Below are positions 16,746 through 25,992 of a DNA stretch of 64,000 bases, piece after piece. The notes beneath the pieces are model-generated. The model was not told the DNA's origin, did no database searches, and worked only from the letters and a program-made list of their open reading frames with translations. Source of the stretch: Sinomonas sp. ASV322 (GTDB lineage: Bacteria > Actinomycetota > Actinomycetes > Actinomycetales > Micrococcaceae); the NCBI RefSeq assembly GCF_030908245.1, contig NZ_JAVFJJ010000016.1:1-64000 (forward strand). Reading direction: 5' to 3'. Each line of letters begins with the position of its first letter. The stretch's first letter is position 1. The position numbers and the translations under genes are program-made.

Positions 16746-18920
16746 CTACTTGCCCTTCGGGGCGTCGATGAGGCTCGGCGGCGGGGGATCGAAGCTGCCG
16801 TGGTCGTACAGGCCGAGGACCTTCTGCATGTAATAGGCCCATTGCGGCCCGGCGATGTAGGCCCCGTCGATGACGGGCCAGTACCGGCCGTTGACGAAGA
16901 CGTTCCGCCCGAGGTGCTCCTCCGGATTGCCGAGCGCCTCGCCGAAATACGACGCCGTCGAGAGGCCCCGCGTGTAGCCGATGAGCCACGTCTCGCTGTT
17001 GAACTGGTTGGTGCCGGTCTTGGCGGCGTCCGGGACGCCCAGGTAGATGGTGTGGCCCGCGTCGTCCTTGATGTTGTAGCCGGACCCCTTCGTGAGGACG
17101 TCCTGGAGCACGTTGGTCACGGCCTTCGCGACATCCGGCTTGACCGCGTTGGGAGTGCACGACGGCGACTGCCCGCCGATCTTCTTGCCCTGTGCATCGT
17201 CGACCTCAGTGATCGAGATCGGGGCGCAGTACGTGCCGTTGGCAGCGAACGTCGCGTATTCGTTCGCCATCGTCAGGGGCGAGATGTTGAGGCCTCCGAG
17301 GAGGTCTCCGAGCGTCATCATGTCGGCCCTCTGCCCGTGGCCCTCGCCGTTGTGCATGCCGAGCGCGTCTGCGGCTCGCTGGATGTCGCAGAAGTCGTTG
17401 AGACCGGCCGCGGAGGCGAAGGTCGCGGTGTTGATCGACTGGTAGACGCCCTCGCGAACCGACATCGGGCGATACCACTGGGGCTCGTCGTTCTGGAGCG
17501 ACGGCGACGTGCCCAGGCTGACTACTTCGGCGTCGTCGAACGCCCCGACGGGCCGCCCACAGGTGGATCGCCACGGATAGTTGAGCGGATAGACGCGCTG
17601 CGCCGCATTGACGATCTGATTGGTCGGCTTGCCCTCGCTGAGCCATGCCGTGAGCGTCGTCGGCTTCATGGCCGAACCCGGCTGCATGCCGCCAGACCCG
17701 CCGAGGTCGTTCCCGTTCGCGTCGGTCCGATCGATATTGAAGTTGTAGCTCGTGACGAAGTTGAGGCCCTGGCCGGGGAGCATGCGAGTGTTCTGCGCCA
17801 TCGCGAGGATCTTGCCGGTGCCGGGCTGGATCGTCACAAGGGCCGTGCCCCATTTGTCGGGGTTCGCGCCGGCGGTCCCATCGACTTGGGCCTGGGCGGG
17901 ACCCTGGAGCCTCGGGTCGATCGTCGTCTTGATGGTGAGGCCCCTCTGGAGGACCCGCTGCAGCCGGTCATTCGTCGTCGAGCCATAGGCGGGATCGTTG
18001 AGGATCTGGTGCAGGACGTAGTCGCAGAAATACTGGGCCTGCACCGCATAGGCGCAGCCCTGCCTCGGGGGATTGAGTTTCAGCTGAAGCGGCACCTTGA
18101 CCGCGTCGTCGTGCTGTTTCTGGTCGATATAGCCGCGCTGCATCATCGTGTCCAGGACAAGATTCCGGCGGGCGAGCGAATTATCCGGATGGGCGACCGG
18201 ATCGAAGACCGAGGGCCCGTTGACAATGCCCGCGAGTAGGGCTGCCTGCGGGAGCGTGAGATCCTTGGCGCTCACCGAGAAGAAATATTGGCTCGCTGCC
18301 TCGATCCCGTAGGCATTCGTGCTGAAGAAGACGATATTGAGGTAGCCCGCGAGAATCTGATCTTTCGAAACCTGCTTCTCGAGTGAGATCGCGAGCTTCA
18401 TTTCGCGGAGTTTGTCCCCGATGGTCTTCTGGCCGTTGATCTCGGCCGAGGCATCCGCTCCCTGAGCGACGAGGTTCTCCTTGAGAACGTTGGCCACGTA
18501 CTGCTGCGTGATGGTCGAGGCTCCCTGCCGATCTCCCCGGATGTTCGCCGCGAGGGCGCGCAGGATTCCCGTCGTGTCGACGCCGCCATGCTCGTAAAAG
18601 CGATAGTCCTCGATCGCAATGATCGCATTCTTGATGTTGGGGGACATCCGGTCGAACGGCACCGGCGTGCGATTCTCGCTGTAGAGGGTCCCGATCATCG
18701 ACCCGTCGCCGGCGAGGACCTTCGTGACCGTGCTCAGAGGATTGATGGTCAATTCGCTCGGAAGGCTGTCGAAAAACGACGCGGAGCCGTATGCTGCCCC
18801 CCACGTGACGACCGCGGCGGGCATCATGAACCCCGCCACCAGCACGCCGCAGATGGCGCTCACGGCGAGGAAAGCGAGAAACTTCCCCAACGCCTTGGCC
18901 GTGCTCGAGAGAATGGCCAT
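16746..18920 (-). CDS. Class A penicillin-binding protein (transglycosylase/transpeptidase)
   Basis: 724 residues. A single N-terminal transmembrane helix (about 10-40) is followed by a GT51 glycosyltransferase domain with the catalytic Glu in AIEDYRFYEHGG (about residue 104) and the RGDRQGASTITQQ motif, then a transpeptidase domain with SxxK as GSAMKP (Ser about 416), SxN as SIN (about 495) and KTG as KTGT (about 634). All catalytic motifs are intact, so it should polymerise and cross-link peptidoglycan. The C-terminus is short, without a PASTA domain. It stands alone, convergent with its downstream neighbour and divergent from the MOSC gene. Confidence 0.95.
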   Translation of the reverse strand: MAILSSTAKALGKFLAFLAVSAICGVLVAGFMMPAAVVTWGAAYGSASFFDSLPSELTINPLSTVTKVLAGDGSMIGTLYSENRTPVPFDRMSPNIKNAIIAIEDYRFYEHGGVDTTGILRALAANIRGDRQGASTITQQYVANVLKENLVAQGADASAEINGQKTIGDKLREMKLAISLEKQVSKDQILAGYLNIVFFSTNAYGIEAASQYFFSVSAKDLTLPQAALLAGIVNGPSVFDPVAHPDNSLARRNLVLDTMMQRGYIDQKQHDDAVKVPLQLKLNPPRQGCAYAVQAQYFCDYVLHQILNDPAYGSTTNDRLQRVLQRGLTIKTTIDPRLQGPAQAQVDGTAGANPDKWGTALVTIQPGTGKILAMAQNTRMLPGQGLNFVTSYNFNIDRTDANGNDLGGSGGMQPGSAMKPTTLTAWLSEGKPTNQIVNAAQRVYPLNYPWRSTCGRPVGAFDDAEVVSLGTSPSLQNDEPQWYRPMSVREGVYQSINTATFASAAGLNDFCDIQRAADALGMHNGEGHGQRADMMTLGDLLGGLNISPLTMANEYATFAANGTYCAPISITEVDDAQGKKIGGQSPSCTPNAVKPDVAKAVTNVLQDVLTKGSGYNIKDDAGHTIYLGVPDAAKTGTNQFNSETWLIGYTRGLSTASYFGEALGNPEEHLGRNVFVNGRYWPVIDGAYIAGPQWAYYMQKVLGLYDHGSFDPPPPSLIDAPKGK

Positions 18921-18979
18921 GTAGGAATTATAGGAAGACCGTCTGGGAGAACCTGAAGAGTTTGCGAGAGGATGGGGGC

Positions 18980-19552
18980 ATGCCGACGGCGTATCGCTAC
19001 GACGTGGAAGTCCTGCACCTCCTCGTCTCCCCTGAGCATGCCTACTTCGGGAGGGCGCGCGACGGCGCGGCGGACGTCCCGACGACGGATGCCGAGCGCG
19101 TCGAGATCGTCGGCGGCAAGGGAATCGTGGGCGACCGATTCTTCGGCAAGGCGGCTCACATGGATGCCGCGATCACGCTCATCGCCGTCGAAGCCCTCGA
19201 GGCGATCGCCGCCGAGCTCGGCGTCGATCCGTTCGATCCGCTCCTGACCCGGCGCAACGTCGTCGTCCGAGGCGCCCAGCTCACGCCGCTGCTCGGCGTG
19301 GAGTTCACGCTCGAGTCTCGCGGCGCCGTCGTCCGTCTGTGGGGCGGCAGGCCCGCCCACCCGTGCGCGTGGATGGACCAGATGCTCGCCCCCGGCGCCC
19401 ACGCCGCGATGCGAGGACGCGGGGGCATCCGCTGCCGGCCGCTCTCGGACGGGATCCTGCACCGCGGCCGCGCCGTTCTCACGAGCCCCGTGCCGCTCGA
19501 GCCCGCGCGCGCGGGGGAGGCGACCGTCCTGCGGGCGAGCCGCCTCCCCTGA
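18980..19552 (+). CDS. MOSC domain protein
   Basis: 190 residues of MOSC type (molybdenum-cofactor sulfurase C-terminal fold): the conserved GIVGDRFFGK, the VVRGAQLTPLLGVEF strand and the cysteine-containing HPCAWMDQM. The Cys is the position that binds persulfide or sulfur in related proteins. The ATG at 18980 is preferred (GGATGGGGG upstream); an ATG six codons earlier is possible. The partner pathway is unknown. Confidence 0.88.
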   Translation: MPTAYRYDVEVLHLLVSPEHAYFGRARDGAADVPTTDAERVEIVGGKGIVGDRFFGKAAHMDAAITLIAVEALEAIAAELGVDPFDPLLTRRNVVVRGAQLTPLLGVEFTLESRGAVVRLWGGRPAHPCAWMDQMLAPGAHAAMRGRGGIRCRPLSDGILHRGRAVLTSPVPLEPARAGEATVLRASRLP

Positions 19553-19559
19553 GCGCCCC

Positions 19560-21026
19560 TTAGGCGTCCCGCCCGTAGACGGGCGGGAAGAGCTCGTCGA
19601 CGCCCCGCCGTCGCTCGTCGCGCTCGGAGTAGGCCGAGCGCATCTTGTCGAACAGCTCTTGGCCGCGGCGGCGCCACCACGAAAGGTCCTCGCCGGGAAG
19701 CCCGCCGTCCTCGACGACCGTCCTGCCCGCCACGACGCTCAGCACGCACTGCCGCGCTGTGCCGTTCAGGACGAGGGTCCGCACGGGATCCTCGTGCACG
19801 CCGTCCCGGAGGTCCCCCAGGCCGAAGGCGACGAAATCGGCCTGCGCGCCGGGGCTCAGGCGCCCCAGATCGGGCCGCCGGAGCGCCCGCGCCCCGCCGA
19901 GCGTCGCGGCGTCGACATAGTCGGACAGGCGCACGGCGTCCCGCTGCCGCTCGACGATCTTGGCGAGGTGCCAGCCGACGTCGATGCCGCGGATGAGGTC
20001 CGGCGGGAACGAATCCGTGCCGAGCGCGATGGACACGCCCGCCTCGACGTAGGCGGGAAACGATTCGAGCGCCTCGCCGTACCGCATCGACGTGAGTGGG
20101 CAATGGACCATGCTCGCGCCCGACGCGGCGAGGCGCGCGAGGTCGCCCCGGTCCTCCCCGTGGACCCGCGAGTTCCGGTCGAGGAACAGGGCATGGGGGA
20201 TGAGGAGGCGCTCGCCGAGGAGGCCCGCGTCGTCAAGCAGCTCAAGCGGGGTCATGCCGTGCCGCTCGATGACGAGCGCCCGTTCGCTCAGGCCCTGAAG
20301 GCTGTGGAGGCGGACGAGCACGTCCCGTTCCCTCGAGATTCGAGCCGTCTCGTCGAGGAGCTCGCGCGTGAGCGTCTCGATCCGGCACGGCAGCAGGACG
20401 CCCGAGACGAGGGGGTCGCCGAGCTGCTCGGCGAAGTCAAGGAAGCGGACTGCGTCCTTGAGGCCCTCGCGGCCGAGGTCCTCGTCGAACAGGACGCCCA
20501 CGGTGCCGTCGTCGAGCGCGACGTTGACGCCCGAGCGGTACGCCGGACCGAGGAAGGCCCGCAGGCCAATCTGTCGGGACGTCTCCGCCATGCCCGTGAG
20601 CTCGTCGAAGCTCTCCGCCCACGACGAATGGATCTCCGAGGCGATCGGCATGAAGCTCGTGACGCCGTGGAGCGCGAGCTGGATGAGGGCGTAGTGCCGG
20701 ATGTCCTGGCGCTCCTCGGGCGTGAAGACGTCCGCGCGTCGCGTGCGGAAGTAGTCCTCGGACCAGAGATGCCCGCGGGACAGCTCGCCGCCCGCCCAGC
20801 TGTCGAGGATGAGGTGGTCGATGTCCGAGAGGGCATCGAGGTCGATCAGGCCGGGCATGATCAGCGCGTCGCCGAGATCGCGGTGGCTCTCCGCCGCTGG
20901 GGCGCCCGCGGTGGGGCCCGCGTAGACCACCACGCCGTCCTCGTGGACCACAGTTCCGTGGTCCACGACGATGTGGCGGCCATCGCGATGGGCGAGGAGA
21001 TAGCGGGCCGAAACAGAGCTCTTCAC
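19560..21026 (-). CDS. Amidohydrolase-superfamily protein with a non-canonical metal motif
   Basis: 488 residues with the overall layout of the ATZ/TRZ (chlorohydrolase, guanine deaminase-like) amidohydrolases: N-terminal beta sandwich, PGLID start of the barrel, LVRLHSLQG, LIPHALFLD, MVHCPLTSMRYG and ALGTDSFPPD. The later metal and catalytic His and Asp positions are kept, but the usual HxH after PGLID (about residues 58-68) reads LDALSDID, with no HxH. It could be a divergent subfamily or a metal-poor enzyme. The GTG at 21026 has AGGAGG four bases upstream. It is the last gene of a three-gene minus-strand operon. Confidence 0.85.
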   Translation of the reverse strand: MKSSVSARYLLAHRDGRHIVVDHGTVVHEDGVVVYAGPTAGAPAAESHRDLGDALIMPGLIDLDALSDIDHLILDSWAGGELSRGHLWSEDYFRTRRADVFTPEERQDIRHYALIQLALHGVTSFMPIASEIHSSWAESFDELTGMAETSRQIGLRAFLGPAYRSGVNVALDDGTVGVLFDEDLGREGLKDAVRFLDFAEQLGDPLVSGVLLPCRIETLTRELLDETARISRERDVLVRLHSLQGLSERALVIERHGMTPLELLDDAGLLGERLLIPHALFLDRNSRVHGEDRGDLARLAASGASMVHCPLTSMRYGEALESFPAYVEAGVSIALGTDSFPPDLIRGIDVGWHLAKIVERQRDAVRLSDYVDAATLGGARALRRPDLGRLSPGAQADFVAFGLGDLRDGVHEDPVRTLVLNGTARQCVLSVVAGRTVVEDGGLPGEDLSWWRRRGQELFDKMRSAYSERDERRRGVDELFPPVYGRDA

Positions 21027-21052
21027 GGGTCCTCCTAGGATGGTCGAGCCAG

Positions 21053-21991
21053 TCAGGACGGCAGGGACGGGTTGACCTCGGCCTTCGGGACGGCGCCGTC
21101 GGCGACGTTCCATGTGCTGAGGATCTTCTTGTACGTCCCGTCGTCGATGAGCTTGTTCAGAGCCTGGGCGACGAGGTTCGCGAGGGCCGGGTCATCCTTC
21201 GCGATCGCGATGCCGCCGGGCCCACTGTTGTAGGTGTCGCCGAGCTTTTCAACGGCGCCGTTCGTCTGCTGGGCGGCATAGCCGATCGTGGGGGAGTCGG
21301 AGACCATGGCGTCGAGCGTGCCGTTGACGAGGCGCGTGGTGATGTCCGTCTGGCTCTTGAGCGAGACGACGTTGATGGGGCTCTTGCCGGCCTTGACGCA
21401 CTTGTCGTTGCGGTCCTTGAGGTCGGGCTCCTCCTGGACGGTCCCCGTCTCGACGCCGATCGTCTTGCCGCACACGTCGTCGAGCGAGAACTTCTTCGGG
21501 TTGCCCTTCTGGACGGCCCAGAGAGTGCCCGAGTCGAAGTAGCCCACGAAGTTGACGGCAGCCAGGCGCTTCTTCGTGATGAGGAACGAGCTGACGCCGA
21601 GATCGTACTTCGGGCCGAGGGCGGGCAGGATTCCGGCGAACTCCGCCGTCTGCACGTCCACCTTGAGGCCGAGCTTCGCGCCGATCGCCTTCGCGAGGTC
21701 GACGTCGTAGCCCATCGGGGTGTGGTTGTCCGGCCCACCGAGGAATTCGGCGGGGGCGTACGTCGTGTCAGAACCGACCATGAGCGTTCCGCGCGACTTG
21801 ATCGCGGCCGGCACCTGTGACGCAAGCGAATCGTCCTTCTTGACGGTGCTCGGGTCGAAGGTTGTGACGGTGCCTGAGCTGGCGGGCTGGGCGGCGCCGG
21901 TTTCGGACGCGTTCGTGCAGCCGGTGAGGGCGAGTGCGCTCAGCGCGAGGGCGACGGTGCCCTGGAGAGCGAGCTTCTTCGAGAGGGGCAT
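21053..21991 (-). CDS. Amino-acid-type ABC transporter substrate-binding lipoprotein (orphan)
   Basis: 312 residues. The N-terminus is a lipoprotein signal with lipobox LTGC (Cys about 25), followed by a solute-binding family 3 domain: GTLMVGSDTTYAPAEFLGG, GYDVDLAKAIGAKLGLKV, DLGVSSFLITKKRLAAVNF and a second lobe with GIAIAKDDPALANLVAQAL. Family members bind amino acids or related amines. No matching permease or ATPase genes are in this window. It is encoded between two amidohydrolases in one operon, so its ligand is probably the substrate of those enzymes. Confidence 0.92.
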   Translation of the reverse strand: MPLSKKLALQGTVALALSALALTGCTNASETGAAQPASSGTVTTFDPSTVKKDDSLASQVPAAIKSRGTLMVGSDTTYAPAEFLGGPDNHTPMGYDVDLAKAIGAKLGLKVDVQTAEFAGILPALGPKYDLGVSSFLITKKRLAAVNFVGYFDSGTLWAVQKGNPKKFSLDDVCGKTIGVETGTVQEEPDLKDRNDKCVKAGKSPINVVSLKSQTDITTRLVNGTLDAMVSDSPTIGYAAQQTNGAVEKLGDTYNSGPGGIAIAKDDPALANLVAQALNKLIDDGTYKKILSTWNVADGAVPKAEVNPSLPS

Positions 21992-22060
21992 AGCTGTCTT
22001 CCGTGATGGGTGATTGCGGGGGGTGTGGGCGTGGGCGGCGGTTTGGGTGGGCCAGCTGGA

Positions 22061-23314
22061 CTACGCGCCGATGACCGCGAGGCCGTCAGCGACGACGAGC
22101 CCCCGGTGGAGCACGGTGCGGTCCTTGCCGCGGTCCATGACGGCGGAGGCGGGCGTCTCGCCGTCGACGAGGACGACGTCGGCCGGGTCGCCGACGTCGG
22201 CTCCCGGGCGATCGCCGATGCCCTGGACGCGTCGCGCGGCCGGGTCGAGGATGCTCGCGCCGCCCATCGTGGCCACGGCGAGGCAGTGCTCGACGAGCTC
22301 GTCCCGACGGAAGCCCTGGGTGAACGAGAGCTGCCACGTCCGGTCGAGCATGTCGGCGTTGCCGTAGGGGCTCCAGTAGTCGCGCTGGCCGTCCTCGCCG
22401 AGCCCCACGCGAATGCCGGCCTCCGCGAGGCGGGCGAGCGGGAGGTGCCGCGGGGGAGGCGGCGCGACGGTCGCGACCGAGACGTCGAGTTCGGCCATCT
22501 CGTCGAGGAGGCGGCCGAGCGAGTCGTCGTCGATCGAGGAGAGCTGGAACGCGTGGCTGATCGTGACCTTGCCCTGCATCCCGAGGGCGCGGGTCCGTTC
22601 GAGGATGAGCTCGGTCGTGAAGGCCCCGAGCGTTCCCGTCTCGTGGAGGTGGATGTCGATGGGGGCCGAGTACTTCTCGGCGAGCCCGAACACGATGTCG
22701 AGGTGGCGTGCCGGGTCGCGGTCGAGCGCGGACGGGTCGAGCCCGCCCACGACGTTCGCGCCGGCCTGCATCGCGGCCTCGAGCAGCTTCTCGGTCCCGT
22801 CCTCGAGCAGGATCCCGGCCTGGGGGAATGCGATGATCTCGACGTCGGCCGCGTGGGCGTAGCGCTCCTTCGCCGCGAGGACCGCCTCGAAGCGCTCGAG
22901 CCGGCAGTCGACGTCGACCTGTGCGTAGGAGCGCACGCGGGTGGTGCCGCGCGCGATCATCCGTTCGAGCGTCATGGCGGCCCGCTCGCCGATCGGGGCC
23001 TCGGCGCTGCGCCAGTTCGCCCGGTCATTGAGCATCATCGCCCATACCCCTGGGGCGCCCGAGTGGGGCCGGAACGGGAGGCCGATGCGGGTCGAGTCGA
23101 GGTGGACGTGCACGTCTGAGAAGGCCGGGAACAGGAGCCGCCCGCGTCCCTCGACGACGGTCGTCTCTCCCGGGGCTGCCGCAGGGTTGTGGGGCGCGAT
23201 CGAGGCGATCACGGCGTCGGGCGTTCCGGCGCGGTCGACGACGACGTCGCTCGCCTCTCTGCCCCACGGGCGGACGTTGCGGATCAGGGTCTTGGAGGCG
23301 CTCGGCTCAGTCAC
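22061..23314 (-). CDS. Amidohydrolase, cytosine-deaminase-like
   Basis: 417 residues of the amidohydrolase superfamily with a normal first metal motif (FSDVHVHLDS, HxH), the RSYAQVDVD strand, IDIHLHETG, ISHAFQLSS and the terminal-Asp strand GLGEDGQRD, a layout seen in cytosine deaminase and related N-heterocycle or N-acyl hydrolases. The GTG at 23314 is chosen (GAAGGA upstream). It heads the minus-strand operon continuing with the binding protein and the second amidohydrolase. Two copies of the island palindrome lie upstream. Confidence 0.88.
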   Translation of the reverse strand: MTEPSASKTLIRNVRPWGREASDVVVDRAGTPDAVIASIAPHNPAAAPGETTVVEGRGRLLFPAFSDVHVHLDSTRIGLPFRPHSGAPGVWAMMLNDRANWRSAEAPIGERAAMTLERMIARGTTRVRSYAQVDVDCRLERFEAVLAAKERYAHAADVEIIAFPQAGILLEDGTEKLLEAAMQAGANVVGGLDPSALDRDPARHLDIVFGLAEKYSAPIDIHLHETGTLGAFTTELILERTRALGMQGKVTISHAFQLSSIDDDSLGRLLDEMAELDVSVATVAPPPPRHLPLARLAEAGIRVGLGEDGQRDYWSPYGNADMLDRTWQLSFTQGFRRDELVEHCLAVATMGGASILDPAARRVQGIGDRPGADVGDPADVVLVDGETPASAVMDRGKDRTVLHRGLVVADGLAVIGA

Positions 23315-23332
23315 TCGTCTCAGTCCTTCGAA

Positions 23333-23344
23333 ATTGCATGCCAA
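23333..23344. promoter_or_regulatory. GntR operator candidate O1
   Basis: ATTGCATGCCAA, with the half-site and core of TTGGYATRCCAA, 18 bp upstream of the amidohydrolase start. One arm is imperfect. Confidence 0.6.
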
Positions 23345-23416
23345 ATCAGGGGACGCCACCACGCGGGCGAGGAGAATCCCCGGATTCTCAAGGGGTCACC
23401 GCGGCTTGGAGTCAGA

Positions 23417-23428
23417 ATGGTATACCAA
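23417..23428. promoter_or_regulatory. GntR operator candidate O2
   Basis: ATGGTATACCAA contains the perfect 10-bp palindrome TGGTATACCA, the classical FadR-subfamily GntR pattern (GT-N-AC core). It lies between the amidohydrolase operon and the 3' end of the GntR gene. Confidence 0.7.
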
Positions 23429-23468
23429 CGAGCCTAGGCCACGATGCTCCTGCTGTAAATCCCCCGGG

Positions 23469-24164
23469 CTACGTGCGATGGGGGCGATCCTCGAGCTGGC
23501 GCTCGACGATCGGGAGCGATTCGTTCCGGCTCTCCTCGACGTGGGCGAAGGAGAGGGCGGCGGCCAGCTCCGCGTGGCCGCGGCTGATCGCCTGGACGAT
23601 CGCGACGTGCTCGCGGTAGAGCTCTTCCTGGTCGCGGTCCTTCGCGACGTGGAACAGCCGGCGGACGTGGCCGTTCACGGGGGTCATGAGCTTCTGGAGG
23701 AGGCGGTTGCCGCTCAGCACGAGGATCTCCTCGTGCAGGCGCGAGTTGAGGTCGGCGATCTGATCCTCGTCGGCCGCCTCAGTCGCCTCGTGCGCCCGCT
23801 CGAGCAGCGCCTCGAGCCCGGCCGGCGAGGCGCCCGCGGCGCATGCCTGCGCGGCGAGACGCGCAGCGAGGACTTCGAGGCTCGCGCGGACGTCGAACAG
23901 CTCGACAGCCGCGTTCACGGTCAGGGGCACGACGACGGCGCCCCGGCGTGGGAGCGTCTCGATGTAGCCTTCGCTCTCGAGCTGGGGGAGCGCCTCGCGC
24001 ACGGGGACCCGGGACACCTGGAGCTCCTCGGCGATCTCGCGCTCGCGGATGCGGGCACCGGGAGGCAGGCTCCCGTCGATGATGCGCTCTCGGAGCCACT
24101 CGTAGACATTGTTGGCGCGCGAACCGGTTGCCGGTCCTTCTTCCGCCGGGGCTTCCGCGGTCAT
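23469..24164 (-). CDS. GntR family transcriptional regulator, FadR subfamily (FCD domain)
   Basis: 231 residues. The N-terminal winged helix (VYEWLRERIIDGSLPPGARIRE, EIAEELQVSRVPVREALPQLESEGYI) is followed by an all-helical FCD ligand domain with the acid/His metal-binding pattern (DVRASLEVLAARL, DLNSRLHEEI, HVRRLF, EHVAIVQAI). FCD proteins sense carboxylic acids. The ATG at 24164 has GGGAGG upstream. It lies in the middle of the catabolic island, divergent from the ABC importer operon, and six copies of a matching palindrome flank the island's transcription units, so it is the likely island regulator. Confidence 0.93.
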   Translation of the reverse strand: MTAEAPAEEGPATGSRANNVYEWLRERIIDGSLPPGARIREREIAEELQVSRVPVREALPQLESEGYIETLPRRGAVVVPLTVNAAVELFDVRASLEVLAARLAAQACAAGASPAGLEALLERAHEATEAADEDQIADLNSRLHEEILVLSGNRLLQKLMTPVNGHVRRLFHVAKDRDQEELYREHVAIVQAISRGHAELAAALSFAHVEESRNESLPIVERQLEDRPHRT

Positions 24165-24232
24165 GGCGTCCTCCCTCTGTGGACTTGGGGAAATCGTACC
24201 GTCGCGAGCCTCTCGAGGGCCCAAAGAGCAGT

Positions 24233-24244
24233 TTGGCATGCCAC
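24233..24244. promoter_or_regulatory. GntR operator candidate O3
   Basis: TTGGCATGCCAC, one base short of a perfect palindrome, in the intergenic region shared by the divergent GntR gene and the importer operon. Confidence 0.7.
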
Positions 24245-24295
24245 ATTGCCAAAATTTAGCCCTGAGGGGGTGACTTTTGCCAGTTGATGTGTGAT

Positions 24296-24307
24296 TCTGC
24301 ATGCCAA
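24296..24307. promoter_or_regulatory. GntR operator candidate O4
   Basis: TCTGCATGCCAA, a full right half-site and core, 110 bp upstream of the importer operon start. It is weaker than O2, O3 and O5. Confidence 0.55.
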
Positions 24308-24417
24308 CGGTGATTTTTCGAGTCCACGGACACCGAGTCCGTGAAGGACGCGACGCACCGAGCAGCTTTCCCCCAAGTACGTCATCGGAACGATTCAGCT
24401 CCTGAGAGGAACGTCAA

Positions 24418-25986
24418 ATGGATCTCCACAAGCGGCGGTTGGTACTGAGCACGTTTGCAGCCGCGACGGCAATGGCGCTGTCGTCCTGCCAGCTGCCCAC
24501 GGGCACGGTTTCTGGCGGCGGTGCTGCCAAACAGAGCACGATCGTCATCGGAAGCTCCAATACCGCAGAGACGCTTGACCCGCTTCAGTCATCCGACGCG
24601 CACAACGACTTCAACCTCGCGCCGATGTACGACCGCCTCGTGGATTTCGACGCCAAGGGCGAGAAGATCGCGAAGCTCGCACAGGAATGGACCTTCAACG
24701 GCGACGCCACCCAGCTCACGATCACGCTGCGGAAGGGCGTGAAGTTCCATTCCGGCAACGACTTCACGGCCGCGGACGTCGTCTACAGCCTCGACCGCGC
24801 GAAGAAGATCGGTTCGGGCGCCGCGTCTTTCCTCTCGGATTACGCGTCCTCGAAAGCCGCGGACGACCTTCACGTGGTGATCACCCTGTCGAAGACCGAC
24901 CTCGACTTCATTGGTGCCCTGAGCCAGATCTACATCCTCGACTCGAAGCTCGTGAAGCCGAATGAGGGCTCCGACAATGCCCAGGGCTGGCTTGGCACGC
25001 ACGAGGCCGGATCGGGACCGTTCACGATGGGAAGCTACAAGCCGAATCAGGAGCTCGATCTCTCGCGGTACAAGGACTATTGGGATTTCGACGACAAGCG
25101 CCCCACCTCGATCGTCCTGCGCATGATCAATGACTCGAGCGCGAATCGCGACGAATTCCTCGCGGGCAACGTGGACATCACGATGGGCCTTGCCGCGGTG
25201 GACGTCGAGAACATCTCGAAGGACAGCAAATACGAGGTCGTCAACATCCCGGCTCCTCGCCAGACGTACGCGTGGCTCAACATGCAGGGCAAGATCACGG
25301 GGGATGCCCGAGTCCGGGAGGCGATCCAGCTCGCCTACGACTACAACGGCCACCTCACGAGCGCGCTCGGAAACCAGGGCACCATCGCCAACTCGATCCT
25401 GCCCGAGGGCATCGCCTGCCGCGTGGATGCCGGCAAGCCCCAGCAGAACCTCGAGAAGGCCAAGCAGCTCATCAAGGACGCGGGGGTCGAGGGGGCGACG
25501 GTCACGGTCGCCTACCAGCCCACGGTGCGCGAGTTCAACGCCTCCGGGACCATCCTGCAGGACTCGCTCAAGAAGATCGGCCTCAACGCCCAGCTCAAGG
25601 CGGTCACCTTCCCGCAGTACTCGGCGCTCGTCTCCAAGCCCGAGACGATGCCGGACGTCGCGCTCGCGTGGGACTTCGCAGCCTTCCCCGCCGCGGGACC
25701 GATGCTCAATCGCGAATGGAATTCCGCGTTCGTCGGCCAGACCAACTTCACGCGCTACACGAATCCCAAGGTGGATGCACTGCTCAAGGACGGCCTCACC
25801 GCGGCCGACCAGAAGCAGGCGTGCACCGACTTCCAGGAGGTCCAGAAGCAGGTGCTCGCGGATCATGCGCTCCTGTACATCGCCTACCCGGCGGTGACGA
25901 TGGTCTCCGACAAGAAGGTCGGTCCCATTCCCTTCTCTCCCACGCAGCAGGACTTCAACGTCGGCACGCTCCGCATGGCCAAATAG
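24418..25986 (+). CDS. Peptide/opine-type ABC transporter substrate-binding lipoprotein
   Basis: 522 residues of solute-binding family 5 (DppA/OppA-like). A twin-basic N-terminus and lipobox SSC (Cys about 22) indicate a lipoprotein. The family signature follows: ETLDPLQSSDAHNDFNLAPMYDRLVDFD, LRKGVKFHSGNDFTAADVVYSLDR and the SGPFTMGSYKP segment. It binds the island substrate outside the cell for the permease and ATPase genes that follow. The ATG at 24418 has GAGAGGAAC upstream. It is the first gene of a long operon. Confidence 0.94.
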   Translation: MDLHKRRLVLSTFAAATAMALSSCQLPTGTVSGGGAAKQSTIVIGSSNTAETLDPLQSSDAHNDFNLAPMYDRLVDFDAKGEKIAKLAQEWTFNGDATQLTITLRKGVKFHSGNDFTAADVVYSLDRAKKIGSGAASFLSDYASSKAADDLHVVITLSKTDLDFIGALSQIYILDSKLVKPNEGSDNAQGWLGTHEAGSGPFTMGSYKPNQELDLSRYKDYWDFDDKRPTSIVLRMINDSSANRDEFLAGNVDITMGLAAVDVENISKDSKYEVVNIPAPRQTYAWLNMQGKITGDARVREAIQLAYDYNGHLTSALGNQGTIANSILPEGIACRVDAGKPQQNLEKAKQLIKDAGVEGATVTVAYQPTVREFNASGTILQDSLKKIGLNAQLKAVTFPQYSALVSKPETMPDVALAWDFAAFPAAGPMLNREWNSAFVGQTNFTRYTNPKVDALLKDGLTAADQKQACTDFQEVQKQVLADHALLYIAYPAVTMVSDKKVGPIPFSPTQQDFNVGTLRMAK

Positions 25987-25992
25987 GAGGTG

